Part shown: positions 8,013 through 16,426 of the stretch, one piece after another | Layout of the letters: every line of letters begins with the position of its first letter | Position numbering within the stretch: position 1 is the first letter of the stretch | Translations under genes and position numbers: made by a program | NCBI GenBank assembly: GCA_964422925.1 | Contig: CAYRDC010000025.1 | Coordinates: 1 to 32,506 of the forward strand | Origin: CAYRDC01 sp964422925 | Lineage (GTDB): Bacteria; Bacteroidota; Bacteroidia; Chitinophagales; S012-47 | Reading direction: 5' to 3' | Length of the DNA stretch: 32,506 nt | The notes under the pieces: generated by a model | What the model was told of the DNA's origin: nothing | Databases searched by the model: none | What the model saw: the letters and a program-made list of their open reading frames with translations, nothing else

Positions 8013-8999
8013 TCAGAATTGCGGGCAATGCAGCACCCGGGGTTTGGGCTCAACGCAGCCGTTGTAAGTCAGCGACAGTTCAAAAGCCCCCTGGTGGTTA
8101 TTGGCCTTGGCCGCCCCGGAAACGGTTACGTCATAGCTGAAACCAAAGGTGAACTGGGCCACTTCAATGCCTGTCAGCGCGATCACCGCGTCCATGTTGC
8201 GGTACCAGAGCCCGGCAAACAGCGAAGCGGATTCCATGTTATAGGTCATGGATGAACCCACGTTCAGTTCCTGTGCCCCGGACTGGTACATGTACAGCAC
8301 CGAAGGCGACAGCGTAAGGGCATCGCCCATGCCGATCATCACTCCGCCATGGCCCACGTACCGCGGGTCCAGCCGGTTGCTGTTATCGTTCAGAAAGGTT
8401 TCCACAGGTCTCAGAATATGATAATAAGCGCCTCCCAGGTTAATGCTGAAATTATCCGAAAGGATGGCGCTCCAGTGAATGCCGGCCTGCAGGTCGAAAT
8501 AATTGAATCCGCCCTGAAAGGGTTCCCCGCTGCCCGGGTTTATGTTCCCGTTACCGTCTATCTGGCTGTTGAAGATCAGGTTGTTGATATCCACGTTTTT
8601 TTGCACAAAGGTTCCCTGGAAACCGGCTGAAAGAATATGGTTTTCGCCCAGGGCTTTATGGTAAGCCAGGGAAATGTTGGCGCCCATATTGGTCAGGTTG
8701 CCGTCCCCGGATACATCATTCATCAATAGCATGCCGACCCCTACGGCATCACCGCCCAGGCGGTGTTTCCACAGGGCCGCGTCAAAAGCGCCCGAATAAG
8801 TCACATAGGGAGCCGGGATGGTATTCCATTGGTTCCGGTAATTGATGGCTGCCCGGTAGGTGCAGGGCAGTTTTCCGGTCAGGGCCGGGTTCAGGGTCAG
8901 GGGAGATGCGTTAAACTGGGAAAAGTGCACGTCCTGCGCAGACCCGGTCACAATGAGGGCACAAAAACCCACCGCAAAGGCAAACAAGCGATTTTTCAT
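8013..8999 (-). CDS. PorP/SprF family type IX secretion system membrane protein
   Basis: The product has 328 residues from the ATG at 8999; a TTG two codons upstream is an unlikely start. A signal peptide ends at GSAQ and is followed by the family hallmark DVHFSQFNASPLTLNPALTG. Later segments (YRNQWNTI, GGFNYFDLQAGIHW, ILRPVETFLND, FTFGFSYDVTVSG) are outer-membrane beta-barrel strands typical of PorP/SprF. Such proteins are often encoded with, and receive, T9SS substrates at the cell surface. Here no large gliding or adhesin gene is adjacent. The gene has its own promoter-like site and a strong terminator, so it is probably monocistronic. It supports assignment to Bacteroidota. Confidence 0.92.
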   Translation of the reverse strand: MKNRLFAFAVGFCALIVTGSAQDVHFSQFNASPLTLNPALTGKLPCTYRAAINYRNQWNTIPAPYVTYSGAFDAALWKHRLGGDAVGVGMLLMNDVSGDGNLTNMGANISLAYHKALGENHILSAGFQGTFVQKNVDINNLIFNSQIDGNGNINPGSGEPFQGGFNYFDLQAGIHWSAILSDNFSINLGGAYYHILRPVETFLNDNSNRLDPRYVGHGGVMIGMGDALTLSPSVLYMYQSGAQELNVGSSMTYNMESASLFAGLWYRNMDAVIALTGIEVAQFTFGFSYDVTVSGAAKANNHQGAFELSLTYNGCVEPKPRVLHCPQF

Positions 9000-9026
9000 G
9001 TGCAATAAATTTGAGGTGGTAGGGCA

Positions 9027-9057
9027 TAAAGATAGTTTTTTTTCCGTGGATATGCAA
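9027..9057 (-). promoter_or_regulatory. candidate promoter of the PorP/SprF gene
   Basis: On the minus strand a TTG (9055-9057) is followed after 20 bases by TATCTTTA (9027-9034), one mismatch from TAnnTTTG. The predicted start lies about 20 bases before the ATG. Confidence 0.4.
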
Positions 9058-9087
9058 GAATATGGTGTTAAATCTACACTTTTTCAA

Positions 9088-9738
9088 TCAGTTCTGGATC
9101 TTGGGCCCGTAGGCGAGGTCACCGGCATCGCCCAGGCCGGGCACAATGTAGGCTTTCGGGTTCAGTTCGTGGTCAATGGCTCCGGCCCAGATGTCTGCAT
9201 CGGGCAGGTGCTGCCTGACCAGTTCAATGCCCGGGTCGCAGGCAATGGCCGTGACGATGTGAATACGGGACGGCCGGCCGATCTTGAATACCTCCTTCAT
9301 GGTCTGCACGATGGAAGAGCCGGTGGCCAGCATGGGATCAGTCATGATGAAGGTTTTGCCTTCGATGTCGGGCGTGGTTACGTAACCCAGCTGGATGACA
9401 AAATCCCCGTGGTGGTCGTGCTTGCGGTAAGCCGAAAGGAAAGCGTTGTCGGCCATGTCGAAATAGTTGAGCAGCCCCTGGTGCATGGCAATGCCCGCCC
9501 GCAGCACCGAACCGATGACTGGTTGTTCCTTCAGCACCCGGCAGCGGGTAACCGCTAGGGGGGTCTGCACCTCGCGCTCGGTGTATTCCAGCTCCCGGCT
9601 GATTTCATAAGCGGCAATTTCGGCAATGCGCTCCAGGTTCCTGCGGAACCGCATCCGGTCCTGCTGAATGGTCACGTCCCGGAGTTCGGCCACATACTGG
9701 CACACCAGCGAATTTCCAGCGGAGAGGTTGTGAATCAT
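9088..9738 (-). CDS. upp: uracil phosphoribosyltransferase
   Basis: The 216-residue product converts uracil and PRPP to UMP (pyrimidine salvage, cytosol). The PRPP-binding loop is clear (IMTDPMLATGSS, near 150), as is the uracil-binding C-terminal region (YIVPGLGDAGDLAYGPK). The segment PVIGSVLRAGIAMHQGLL is also typical. Length matches the family (about 208-218). It is transcribed alone from a TAATTTTG-type promoter and diverges from the membrane protein gene at 9835. Confidence 0.95.
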   Translation of the reverse strand: MIHNLSAGNSLVCQYVAELRDVTIQQDRMRFRRNLERIAEIAAYEISRELEYTEREVQTPLAVTRCRVLKEQPVIGSVLRAGIAMHQGLLNYFDMADNAFLSAYRKHDHHGDFVIQLGYVTTPDIEGKTFIMTDPMLATGSSIVQTMKEVFKIGRPSRIHIVTAIACDPGIELVRQHLPDADIWAGAIDHELNPKAYIVPGLGDAGDLAYGPKIQN

Positions 9739-9763
9739 AAAAAACCGGCATTGAGATTCGCGT

Positions 9764-9771
9764 CAAAATTA
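9764..9771 (-). promoter_or_regulatory. -7 promoter box for upp
   Basis: The minus strand reads TAATTTTG, an exact TAnnTTTG match, 25 bases before the upp ATG. The -33 element is weak (TGTG at about the right spacing). Confidence 0.5.
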
Positions 9772-9834
9772 GCAATTAATGCATACCGGCACACAGGCGG
9801 CCGGCTTCCTTTGGCAGGGATTCATTAAATTTAC

Positions 9835-10578
9835 ATGAAAAACCCGCAGGCTGTGGAAGCTGAACTCATCATTGCCAGGCAGGAGCAATTCCGGTATTTC
9901 CTGATCCCGTTCCGCCTTTTCATAAACGGGCGGCAGGCAGCCGTGCTGATGCCCGGGGAAAGCGTGCACCTGGCGGTGGAAGCCGGAAAGCTCACCCTGC
10001 AGGTGCGGATGAGTTTTTACCGCTCCGCTCCCCTGGAGCTGGAACTGGAAGACGGTGAAGCGGTTTACCTGCTGGTCGGCCTGAAGCAAACCCGCAAAAC
10101 CGCCATAGGGCGTTATTTCGAAACCCTGAGGCTCCGCAACCTATTTATGGAAAAAACGGATGAAAAGTCCCTGGCCGCGGCTCTTTCCCGGCCGGAAAGG
10201 ACGGAAGCCGTGGTAAGCCCCGGGTACGCGCGGTGGCTTCAGGGGCTCGATATCCTGACAGGGCTTGTTTACCTGGCAGCCGGGCTGTTTTACCGGGGGA
10301 ACGGATTTGCCCAAAACGGCCTCCGGCTTTGGCTGCTGGTTTCCGGGGCGGCCCTCCTGCCGGCCACCCTGCTGTATTTCCGCCTCAGCGGAAAGAGCGG
10401 CCGCCATGCCCGGGGCATAAAAAAACTGCAGGCCCGGGGCCTGGCCGGTGGCATCTGGCTGCTGTTCCTGTTGGCCATGTCCGTTCCGGATGTACCGCTC
10501 ACGGTTATTTTGTCCCTCCTGGCAGGCCTGTACGCGGCCGGCTATTTTGTATTGATCAACCGCTATGCAACGGGGTAA
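9835..10578 (+). CDS. membrane protein of unknown function
   Basis: The product has 247 residues. Residues 1-95 form a soluble beta-strand-rich domain (FRLFINGRQAAVLMPGESVHL, LEDGEAVYLLVGL), reminiscent of PEGA-like or DUF-type domains that follow the pattern NGxxxxxLxPGES. After a charged linker (100-130), residues about 135-245 contain four hydrophobic segments (LDILTGLVYLAAGLF, LRLWLLVSGAALLPATLL, GIWLLFLLAMSV, TVILSLLAGLYAAGYFVLI) and so lie in the inner membrane. The last 14 bases overlap the next gene, so the two are probably co-transcribed. No named family is recognised. Confidence 0.7.
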   Translation: MKNPQAVEAELIIARQEQFRYFLIPFRLFINGRQAAVLMPGESVHLAVEAGKLTLQVRMSFYRSAPLELELEDGEAVYLLVGLKQTRKTAIGRYFETLRLRNLFMEKTDEKSLAAALSRPERTEAVVSPGYARWLQGLDILTGLVYLAAGLFYRGNGFAQNGLRLWLLVSGAALLPATLLYFRLSGKSGRHARGIKKLQARGLAGGIWLLFLLAMSVPDVPLTVILSLLAGLYAAGYFVLINRYATG

Positions 10579-11668
10579 AGCAGGATACAGCAGGAGAAGG
10601 ATAACGGCCTGGCCGGCTCTTGTCTTTTTGTTTTTGGTTCGTTGCTCGAACCCGGAAGGGCGGAATGCGGTGGACTGGACAGATAATATCACCGTCCGGG
10701 AAAGCAAAATGTTGATAGACGAAAGTGAACATCTTTTGCTTGTTCCCTATTACCTGCAGATTCAAAACGGTAAATATTTTTTCCTGGCCGAGGCCAATGG
10801 AACATTTGTCGGCAAGTATGAGCTGGCAACCGGGCGGTTGCTGGGTGCCGTGCAGGTTGATACCCTCAAACAACTGGATGAATGGATGGCTTCCCAAAGC
10901 CGGTTTACCGGTGCAGCTGGAGCCTTTCCGGCTGTTTGCGGCATCAGTTGCAATGAAAGGGGTGAATGCCATGTTGCTTTTTTCAAGGACTACCTGGTGG
11001 CCCATGACAGCATGAACTATACGGCCCCTTTAGCCTTCATAATGGATGTCAGCCATACAATGAACGGCCCGGTGTATCTGGTAAAGCATCCGGATTTTTC
11101 ACCGTGGAACGCCATACCGGATTCATGGGCCGGCATAGACGGGGGCTTTTTTTGCCTGGGCGATTCGCTGTATGTAAACAATTCACAGGAAGGAGCCAAT
11201 CCGGAAACAGACCTGATTCTGAAATATATCCGGGACAACGGGCAATGGCGGTTTGCCGGAAAACTGCCTGTAAAAGCGGCTGAAAGCTGGTCGGAAAGGA
11301 AAGAATACCCCTATATCCTTTTGGAATTTTATGGCCATGACAACCGGGTGTTTGTATCGGACGGCCGGATGGTTTACAATGTAACGGAACACCGGCCGGT
11401 TTTCAGTGAAACCAATTTATACCCGCGGGAAATTATCATAACCTTTTCCGTTTACAACGGCTTTCTGTATTTGCTTACCGCGCAAAAGGCCGGAGAAGGG
11501 TTTGACTACCGGGTAAGGATAATGCATCTTGAAGTTAACAGCATAAGCGAGCCCCTTCCGTTCACTCCTGACAGTGAAATTTATACCTATGCCTTTTACA
11601 AAAACACGTTGTATTTTGTCACCAAAGGCGAAAATGTGTGGCTAAACACCCGGGAATATGAATTTTAG
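10565..11668 (+). CDS. putative lipoprotein with propeller-like body
   Basis: The product has 367 residues. The N-terminus has an arginine-rich stretch, a hydrophobic run (WPALVFLFLV) and Cys27 in LVRCSN, so it may be a lipoprotein, though the lipobox is not ideal. The rest alternates short beta strands (YYLQIQNGKYFFLAEANG, GKYELATGRLLGAV, YTYAFYKNTLYFVTKGEN) like the six-bladed propeller proteins common in Bacteroidota. The start at 10565 lies inside the previous gene; no better ATG precedes the hydrophobic run. It overlaps the next short gene by 11 bases. Function is unknown. The body resembles in style the C-terminal part of the protein at 12408-13982. Confidence 0.7.
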   Translation: MQRGKAGYSRRRITAWPALVFLFLVRCSNPEGRNAVDWTDNITVRESKMLIDESEHLLLVPYYLQIQNGKYFFLAEANGTFVGKYELATGRLLGAVQVDTLKQLDEWMASQSRFTGAAGAFPAVCGISCNERGECHVAFFKDYLVAHDSMNYTAPLAFIMDVSHTMNGPVYLVKHPDFSPWNAIPDSWAGIDGGFFCLGDSLYVNNSQEGANPETDLILKYIRDNGQWRFAGKLPVKAAESWSERKEYPYILLEFYGHDNRVFVSDGRMVYNVTEHRPVFSETNLYPREIIITFSVYNGFLYLLTAQKAGEGFDYRVRIMHLEVNSISEPLPFTPDSEIYTYAFYKNTLYFVTKGENVWLNTREYEF

Positions 11669-11885
11669 CTATTGTTTTATGGCATTGCTTGGGACGTATG
11701 CCCTGTGTGCCGGGTTGGTGCGGGATTTCAGGAATGCCTTTGACCTGAAGGATGAACCCGCAGCGGTGTACTACATTTCTCCGCACGATTGCCAGGCTTA
11801 CATCCAGCATATCGACAGGATCCGGGTGGACGATTCAGGTTTGAATGTGTTCCTTTTCGAAAATGTGCGGGCCGCTGAAATGTAA
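11658..11885 (+). pseudogene. truncated gene: N-terminal thioredoxin-like fragment
   Basis: The product is only 75 residues: an N-terminal membrane or signal segment (CFMALLGTYALCAGL), then AVYYISPHDCQAYIQHIDR and LNVFLFENVRAAEM. The latter two parts line up by eye with residues 55-85 of the protein at 12408 (LFLINVNECENCYKAFYAL, ALFLFRDLSDKE), although the second cysteine of that CxxC is absent. The frame stops just where that paralog continues for over 400 residues. I therefore read it as the 5' remnant of a lipoprotein gene broken by the rearrangement at 11886-14168. It could still be expressed as a short protein. The start overlaps the previous stop by 11 bases. Confidence 0.5.
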
Positions 11886-12407
11886 TATTATTAAAAGCAG
11901 ATTTTGCAGAAGTACCCGGCCAGGGTCATTTTCAGCACAAGGTTTGCCGAAGCTTTCGTTCAATGCTTCAATCTTGAGAGGAACATATCTTTTTACTTCA
12001 GGATAAACCGGAAGGGTGAGGCAGAAGGGTTCACCGTGGGTTTGCCTGTTTACTAGTTCCCGGTTTTTACCGGCACAGCCCTGTTATCTCCTGTAAGGCA
12101 TTATTGCGCGGCCATCAGGAGCAGTTTTTCATACACCTTCCGCCAGCCGGCCCATTCTTTTTGTTCGCTGAGGGAATTGTTGTGAAACAGGGTTACGAGG
12201 GTTCCCCCGTGTTTTTTTACCTGGTCAATGACAGGGATACGTTTATAACCGTCATGTTTGGCTTATCCTCTTTTTCCCACGGGCTCTTTAATTTGAAAAT
12301 CACGAAAGATGCTGAATTACAAATAACTTTTTTGTAAATTCGTTACAGGAACGTGATAATGGAGTATTTGCTCTGACGGCAAATTACAAATAAAGTATTT
12401 CTATATC
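11886..12407 (+). other. gene-poor rearranged stretch
   Basis: There is no intact gene in these 522 bases. From about 12085 down to 11895 the minus strand keeps an open, protein-like frame (for example LPVYPEVKRYVPLKIEALN) without a start or recognisable family; it may be a gene scrap or chance. Bases 12101-12238 are the 3' remnant described separately. From about 12240 to 12407 the DNA becomes AT-rich and non-coding, and should hold the promoter of the gene at 12408; I see no clear TTTG/TAnnTTTG pair. Confidence 0.5.
12101..12238 (-). pseudogene. 3'-terminal remnant of a polysaccharide-deacetylase-like gene
   Basis: Read on the minus strand this encodes IPVIDQVKKHGGTLVTLFHN followed by 25 more residues, ending KVYEKLLLMAAQ and a TAA at 12101-12103. 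It repeats the end of the gene at 14031-15335. Bases 12129-12238 match 14059-14168 with about five mismatches over the first 100 bases, and there is a constant offset of 1930 bases. The last eight codons differ (KLLLMAAQ here, QIILQAAS there) but have the same length. Upstream the frame is closed by a stop at 12263-12265, so nothing more of the gene remains. Confidence 0.85.
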
Positions 12408-13982
12408 GTGTTTAACTTTTTTAAGCAATCGCTGTATCCGGGTTTTTATGTTTTAATATTATTTGGCCTGATTACAGGTTGTAATTCAAATCAGCCCGGG
12501 GAGAAAAAGATTGATGTACCCATCCATGATTTACTTGAAAAACACAAACTGACTCATGAATATCAGCTTTTGTTCCTCATCAATGTGAACGAATGCGAAA
12601 ACTGCTACAAAGCATTTTATGCACTGAAATTGGATTTGGGTAAGGAACGATTGAACAACGCGCTGTTCCTTTTCAGAGATTTATCGGATAAAGAGTATAA
12701 GCCTGTTATGAAGAGGCTTTTGGGGCTGCGGGGAGTAGAAGGCCATACGATTAGTGATGCTACCACCTATGATAAACTGATAGGGCCTGAAAGATTATCA
12801 AGTGTTTTGGTTATTGAGAGGGATGCCATTGTTTTCAATAAGCCAATAAAATACCTTTTACCTGACGACTATAAAATTATTCGAAATTACGCTCTTCAGC
12901 ATTTAGATATCGACAGCCTGATGGTCACTACAGACTATTTAGCTAAAACCGGTATGCCAATAGTTCCGGTAATTGCTGAAAATAATAGCCTTTATGCTTA
13001 CAACAAGTATTATAATTCTTTTATAAGGATAGATTTGAGAAAGAAGCAGTCCACATTGATAAAATCAATGCATGAAATTGGAATTACTCCTGAAACATTG
13101 TTAAGTGAAACGTTCGAAGATCCAGTGGTTTATAAGTATTATAAGTACTATTTAAATGATAGCACAGGTAAGGATATGGCTGTGTATGATATATCAGTAA
13201 GTAAATTAATTGAAGATGACACTTTGCTGTATGCAATTATTAGCCAGGGCTATATCCTGCCAGCTGTAAGAGATAAAAAACAATGGACAAGTTGTAACAA
13301 GTATTTTCTTAAGAAAAACTATGTACTGATGCTGGACAGCTTATTGGATCTGGTTAGAATTATAAAGATTCCGTCAACGGTAGAAAAGGACAGTTCCATA
13401 TTCCTCTCCAATGAAAATATTTGTATTTCACCAAATGGCGATTTCATTTTTGAAACGAATTCTCGCACAAACAGCAAGAAATTCGCAAAGTATAGAATTA
13501 ATCAGGAAGAGGGAAAATTGGTATTTGAAGAATACATAAGAATTAACTATCCCACTTTTTTTAAGATTTATTCCGGGAACATGTTACATTCTTCCCTTCT
13601 TACCGTATTGCCATTTAAGTATAATCCTTTGAGATATTACTTCGCGCATATACCATACATTTATGATCTTAACGGACGGGCATACAAACTTCCTTTTTCC
13701 GATATGGATACGGTAAATTTTGATGTTCTTCATTTTTCTGATAAAAATGAATATTTAAATTATGCCTGGCCATCTTCCGGGGGCTTGTTATTGGCATCCA
13801 CGGATCCTTTAAAGGATTCCTTCAACTTTTATCTTGTTGATTATGATAATTATGAAAAGGTTGAAGTAAAATTTTCCATTCCCAGAAATGGAATGTCGCT
13901 GTTAACACATCGTAACTCAACCATATATGCTCTAAAAAATATCGAAGGAACTATCTGGCTATATGCCATACATGCTATTTAG
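12408..13982 (+). CDS. lipoprotein with thioredoxin-like N-terminus and propeller-like C-terminus
   Basis: The product has 524 residues and starts at a GTG. Residues 1-25 form a lipoprotein signal (hydrophobic YVLILFGLITGC, Cys25). Residues about 50-150 resemble a thioredoxin fold: strand LLFLINV, then ECENCYKAF (CxxC, Cys63 and Cys66) and a helix. The remainder (about 165-524) alternates short beta strands (VPVIAENNSLYAYNKYYNSF, FVLHFSDKNEYL-like, GLLLASTDPLKDSFNFYLVD) as in Bacteroidota six-bladed propeller proteins. The gene is AT-rich, in contrast to the GC-rich genes on both sides, and lies between two copies of another gene's 3' end. It was probably acquired by insertion or recombination. 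Function is unknown; envelope redox or sensing would be a guess. Confidence 0.75.
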   Translation: MFNFFKQSLYPGFYVLILFGLITGCNSNQPGEKKIDVPIHDLLEKHKLTHEYQLLFLINVNECENCYKAFYALKLDLGKERLNNALFLFRDLSDKEYKPVMKRLLGLRGVEGHTISDATTYDKLIGPERLSSVLVIERDAIVFNKPIKYLLPDDYKIIRNYALQHLDIDSLMVTTDYLAKTGMPIVPVIAENNSLYAYNKYYNSFIRIDLRKKQSTLIKSMHEIGITPETLLSETFEDPVVYKYYKYYLNDSTGKDMAVYDISVSKLIEDDTLLYAIISQGYILPAVRDKKQWTSCNKYFLKKNYVLMLDSLLDLVRIIKIPSTVEKDSSIFLSNENICISPNGDFIFETNSRTNSKKFAKYRINQEEGKLVFEEYIRINYPTFFKIYSGNMLHSSLLTVLPFKYNPLRYYFAHIPYIYDLNGRAYKLPFSDMDTVNFDVLHFSDKNEYLNYAWPSSGGLLLASTDPLKDSFNFYLVDYDNYEKVEVKFSIPRNGMSLLTHRNSTIYALKNIEGTIWLYAIHAI

Positions 13983-14030
13983 TATCGCAAATGTAGAATG
14001 AATAAAATTTGTTTAATCAATAAGTCTTTC

Positions 14031-15335
14031 TCAGCTCGCTGCTTGTAAAATTATTTGTTCATACACCTTCCGCCAGCCGGTCCATTCCTTTTGTTCGCTG
14101 AGTGAATTGTTGTGAAACAGGGTTACGAGGGTTCCCCCGTGTTTTTTCACCTGTTCAATGACCGGGCGGCAGGCATCCGGGGCCTGTTCCGGGGTCAGTT
14201 TCAGGTAATACTGCAGGCTGGCGTCCATGATGTTCAGGGGGTACAGGGTAAGGTTTTCGGTACGGTTGTGTTCCAGGTCGAACCAGGGGTGCGGGTGGGA
14301 GGTTCCGGAGCGGAAGCCCATGGCGGAGGTATAGCCGAGGCTGTAGTCTTCGCGGATTTCGTTGGCCAGCAGGGCGCGCGGGGTATCGGGAAAGCGGATG
14401 AGCAGGTAATGCTGCCGGCTGCGGGCGGGGGCCCTGCCGGTGATGGCTTCGAGGCGGGCCGCTTCGCGGGAAAGCCGGGCCGGGTTTTGCCAGGTGCCCA
14501 GCGAAGGATGCAGGCCCGTGGAAGCCTGCCGGTCGAGCTGGCGGATCAGCGCACGGAAGGCCTGCTTGCGGTGCGAAATGTTTTTATCATACCGGCCGTA
14601 GTCGCCAATCAGGATGAAGTACAGGTGTTTCAAGCCGGTTTCCTTTTCCAGCTGTTCCAGGTACGGGAAGGTGAAAAACGGGTCTCCGACCAGGCGGAGG
14701 AGCACTTTCAGGCGTTGCACGGCATCAGCCGCGGAGCCCCTGAGCAGGTCGCGGGCCAGACCGCCCGCGTTGCGCCAGAAGCCCTTGTGCCGGTAGGCCC
14801 AGGCCATGTCCACATCCACCGTGGGCAGGAAGCGGTAGGCGGGTTTTTTCCGTTCCAGGCGCGGGTAACGGGCCTTGAGCTTTTCCCACACCTGCAGGGC
14901 CCACTCGTCCACCAGGGGCCTGCCCGTCCAGCCGTGCCGGCCGGCCAGGCTGGCTTCGGGCGGAAACCGGTGCCAGGGGTCTTCCTCAAAGGGCAGCCAT
15001 TCCTCGTAGCGGCTCAGCATCCAGAACCCGGCCGAGAAGGGGTCAAAAGGCAGGCATCCCCCGCTGATCCCGAACAGCGAAGGCTGGCCGTCCCGCACCG
15101 CGGGGCCCGGGTCCGGGGTTTCATCGAGACCTGTGCTTTCGAGCAGGCCGGCTGAAGCGAAATGCGGGATGTTTTCCGCGGGCTGCCCGCCATAGGTGCA
15201 TTTGGGTCCCCCGAATGCCTCCCATGCCTGCCGGTCGCTGGTCAGCTGCCACCCGAGCCCGAGCACCGTTCCCAGCATGTGGCTGAAAACGTATTCCGTG
15301 CGGGGCGTGATGACCGGTGTGTGAATCAGCAGCAT
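14031..15335 (-). CDS. polysaccharide deacetylase-like protein (DUF7033 type)
   Basis: The frame is longer, but the ATG at 15333-15335 (MLLIHTPVITPRTEYVFSHM) is the natural start, giving 434 residues and leaving four bases to the previous gene. The N-terminal third matches the domain preceding NodB-like folds in Bacteroidota (YGGQPAENIPHF, FDPFSAGFWMLSRYEEWL). The C-terminal half looks like a divergent NodB polysaccharide deacetylase: RFLPTVDVDMAWAY with the metal-binding Asp pair, TGLHPSLGTW with His, and GTLVTLFHNNSLSEQ. Its likely role is surface-polysaccharide modification; the substrate is unknown. Its last codons (QIILQAAS) are AT-rich and differ from those of the remnant copy at 12101, so the present 3' end may have arrived with the inserted segment. 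Confidence 0.8.
   Translation of the reverse strand: MLLIHTPVITPRTEYVFSHMLGTVLGLGWQLTSDRQAWEAFGGPKCTYGGQPAENIPHFASAGLLESTGLDETPDPGPAVRDGQPSLFGISGGCLPFDPFSAGFWMLSRYEEWLPFEEDPWHRFPPEASLAGRHGWTGRPLVDEWALQVWEKLKARYPRLERKKPAYRFLPTVDVDMAWAYRHKGFWRNAGGLARDLLRGSAADAVQRLKVLLRLVGDPFFTFPYLEQLEKETGLKHLYFILIGDYGRYDKNISHRKQAFRALIRQLDRQASTGLHPSLGTWQNPARLSREAARLEAITGRAPARSRQHYLLIRFPDTPRALLANEIREDYSLGYTSAMGFRSGTSHPHPWFDLEHNRTENLTLYPLNIMDASLQYYLKLTPEQAPDACRPVIEQVKKHGGTLVTLFHNNSLSEQKEWTGWRKVYEQIILQAAS
14059..14168. repeat. direct repeat copy 2 (gene 3' end)
   Basis: This is the partner of 12129-12238 in the same orientation, about 95% identical, 1930 bases apart. The pair brackets the AT-rich gene at 12408-13982. 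Confidence 0.85.
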
Positions 15336-15339
15336 GGGT

Positions 15340-16005
15340 TCAGGCGTTTTGTTTCCGGGTTTCCCGGGCCAGCAGCGGGCAGAGGCGGTACCTTTCATCC
15401 CCGGTGTGGCGATGCACGGCTTCCAGCACCTGTGCCACCCGTTCCGGCCCGATGAGGTCGGTCCATTCAAAGGGACCGTACGGGTAATTGGTGCCCAGCT
15501 TCATGCCCTTGTCAATGTCTTCGCGCGAGGCCGTGCCCTCTTCCAGGGTGTACCAGGCTTCGTTGATGATCATGCACACGATGCGCGGGCTCACCATGCC
15601 CGGGCGGTCTGCCACGCGTTCGAATGCCAGCCCGAGCGAACGCGCCAGGCCGGGGGCTGGTTTTTCCGCTTCGGGCGAAACCCAGGCCCATTCCAGCAGC
15701 GGGCGGTTGATGAAGGTCGGCAGGCAGTTCATGCCGATCAGGGGCAGGGTTTCAGGCAGGTTGTAATCGCGGTAAAGCTTTTCGAGCCCGGTGACCACCG
15801 AACTGACGATTACGGGCACCTTCAGGTCGCGGTACAGGCTGACACGGGCGGGGTCGTCTTCCAGGCTCAGGTCCACGAGCAGGTCGCAGGGCCGGGCCGC
15901 GAAAGCGGTATCCGGCACTTCCTGTTCCTCAATGAAGTGGCCTGTCTGCAGGGCGGCCAGCCATTCCATCCTGCGCCTGCGCTCACCGGTGACGAGTATA
16001 TGCAT
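15340..16005 (-). CDS. 3-hydroxyacyl-CoA dehydrogenase family protein (C-terminal-domain type)
   Basis: The product has 221 residues. The C-terminal half matches the 3HCDH helical domain: DRPGMVSPRIVCMIINEAW, GTASREDIDKGMKLGTNYP and GPFEWTDLIG. The N-terminal half is Rossmann-like in layout but lacks the glycine-rich GxGxxG NAD site (it reads MHILVTGERRRR), so normal dehydrogenase activity is doubtful. Full-length enzymes have about 280 or more residues; shorter relatives of this type occur in Bacteroidota. It lies just upstream of the deacetylase-like gene (four bases) and diverges from ridA with 40 bases between starts. Confidence 0.8.
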   Translation of the reverse strand: MHILVTGERRRRMEWLAALQTGHFIEEQEVPDTAFAARPCDLLVDLSLEDDPARVSLYRDLKVPVIVSSVVTGLEKLYRDYNLPETLPLIGMNCLPTFINRPLLEWAWVSPEAEKPAPGLARSLGLAFERVADRPGMVSPRIVCMIINEAWYTLEEGTASREDIDKGMKLGTNYPYGPFEWTDLIGPERVAQVLEAVHRHTGDERYRLCPLLARETRKQNA

Positions 16006-16045
16006 AAAACCGCTAAATTCGTTTCAGGCTAAAATTAACAAACCT

Positions 16046-16426
16046 ATGGACAAGCAAGCCATCCTGACCGGGGGTGCCCCTTCTCCCATCGGGCCTTACA
16101 GCCAGGCCGTACGGGCCGGGAACCTGGTGTTCTGCTCCGGGCAGATTGCCATTGACCCCGAAACCGGGGAGCTGGTCACCGGCTCCATCGAGGAGGAAAC
16201 CCACCGGGTGATGAAAAACCTGAAAGCCGTCCTCCAGGCAGCCGGGCTGGATTTCAGCCACGTGGTCAAGAGCAGCATTTTCGTCAAGGACCTGGCGCAT
16301 TTCGGGCGCATCAACGAAGTGTACGGCAGCTACTTCGGGGATACGCCCCCCGCGCGCGAAACCGTGGAAGTGGCCCGCCTGCCGAAAGACGTGAACGTGG
16401 AAATTTCGATGATTGCGGCCGTTTAG
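16046..16426 (+). CDS. ridA: RidA family reactive-intermediate deaminase
   Basis: The 126-residue product starts at the ATG at 16046 (MDKQAILTGGAPSPIGPYSQ). It has the RidA signature throughout: IGPYSQAV, GNLVFCSGQIAIDP, LKAVLQAAG, and PPARETVEVARLPKDVNVEI with the conserved substrate-binding Arg104. RidA hydrolyses 2-aminoacrylate and related enamines released by PLP enzymes. Length is typical (about 126-130). The stop overlaps the stop of the convergent EamA gene by two bases. Upstream, TAAATTCG resembles a -7 box with one mismatch. Confidence 0.95.
   Translation: MDKQAILTGGAPSPIGPYSQAVRAGNLVFCSGQIAIDPETGELVTGSIEEETHRVMKNLKAVLQAAGLDFSHVVKSSIFVKDLAHFGRINEVYGSYFGDTPPARETVEVARLPKDVNVEISMIAAV

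Noticed and set aside
12104..12337. 77-residue plus-strand frame
   Set aside because: It is the antisense of the deacetylase 3' remnant; the minus-strand reading matches the intact gene residue by residue.
14112..15155. 347-residue open frame on the plus strand
   Set aside because: Antisense to the deacetylase-like gene, low-complexity composition and no domain; a codon-bias shadow.
15340..16005. Complete, active 3-hydroxyacyl-CoA dehydrogenase
   Set aside because: The NAD-binding glycine motif is absent and the chain is short; only family membership through the C-terminal domain is supported.
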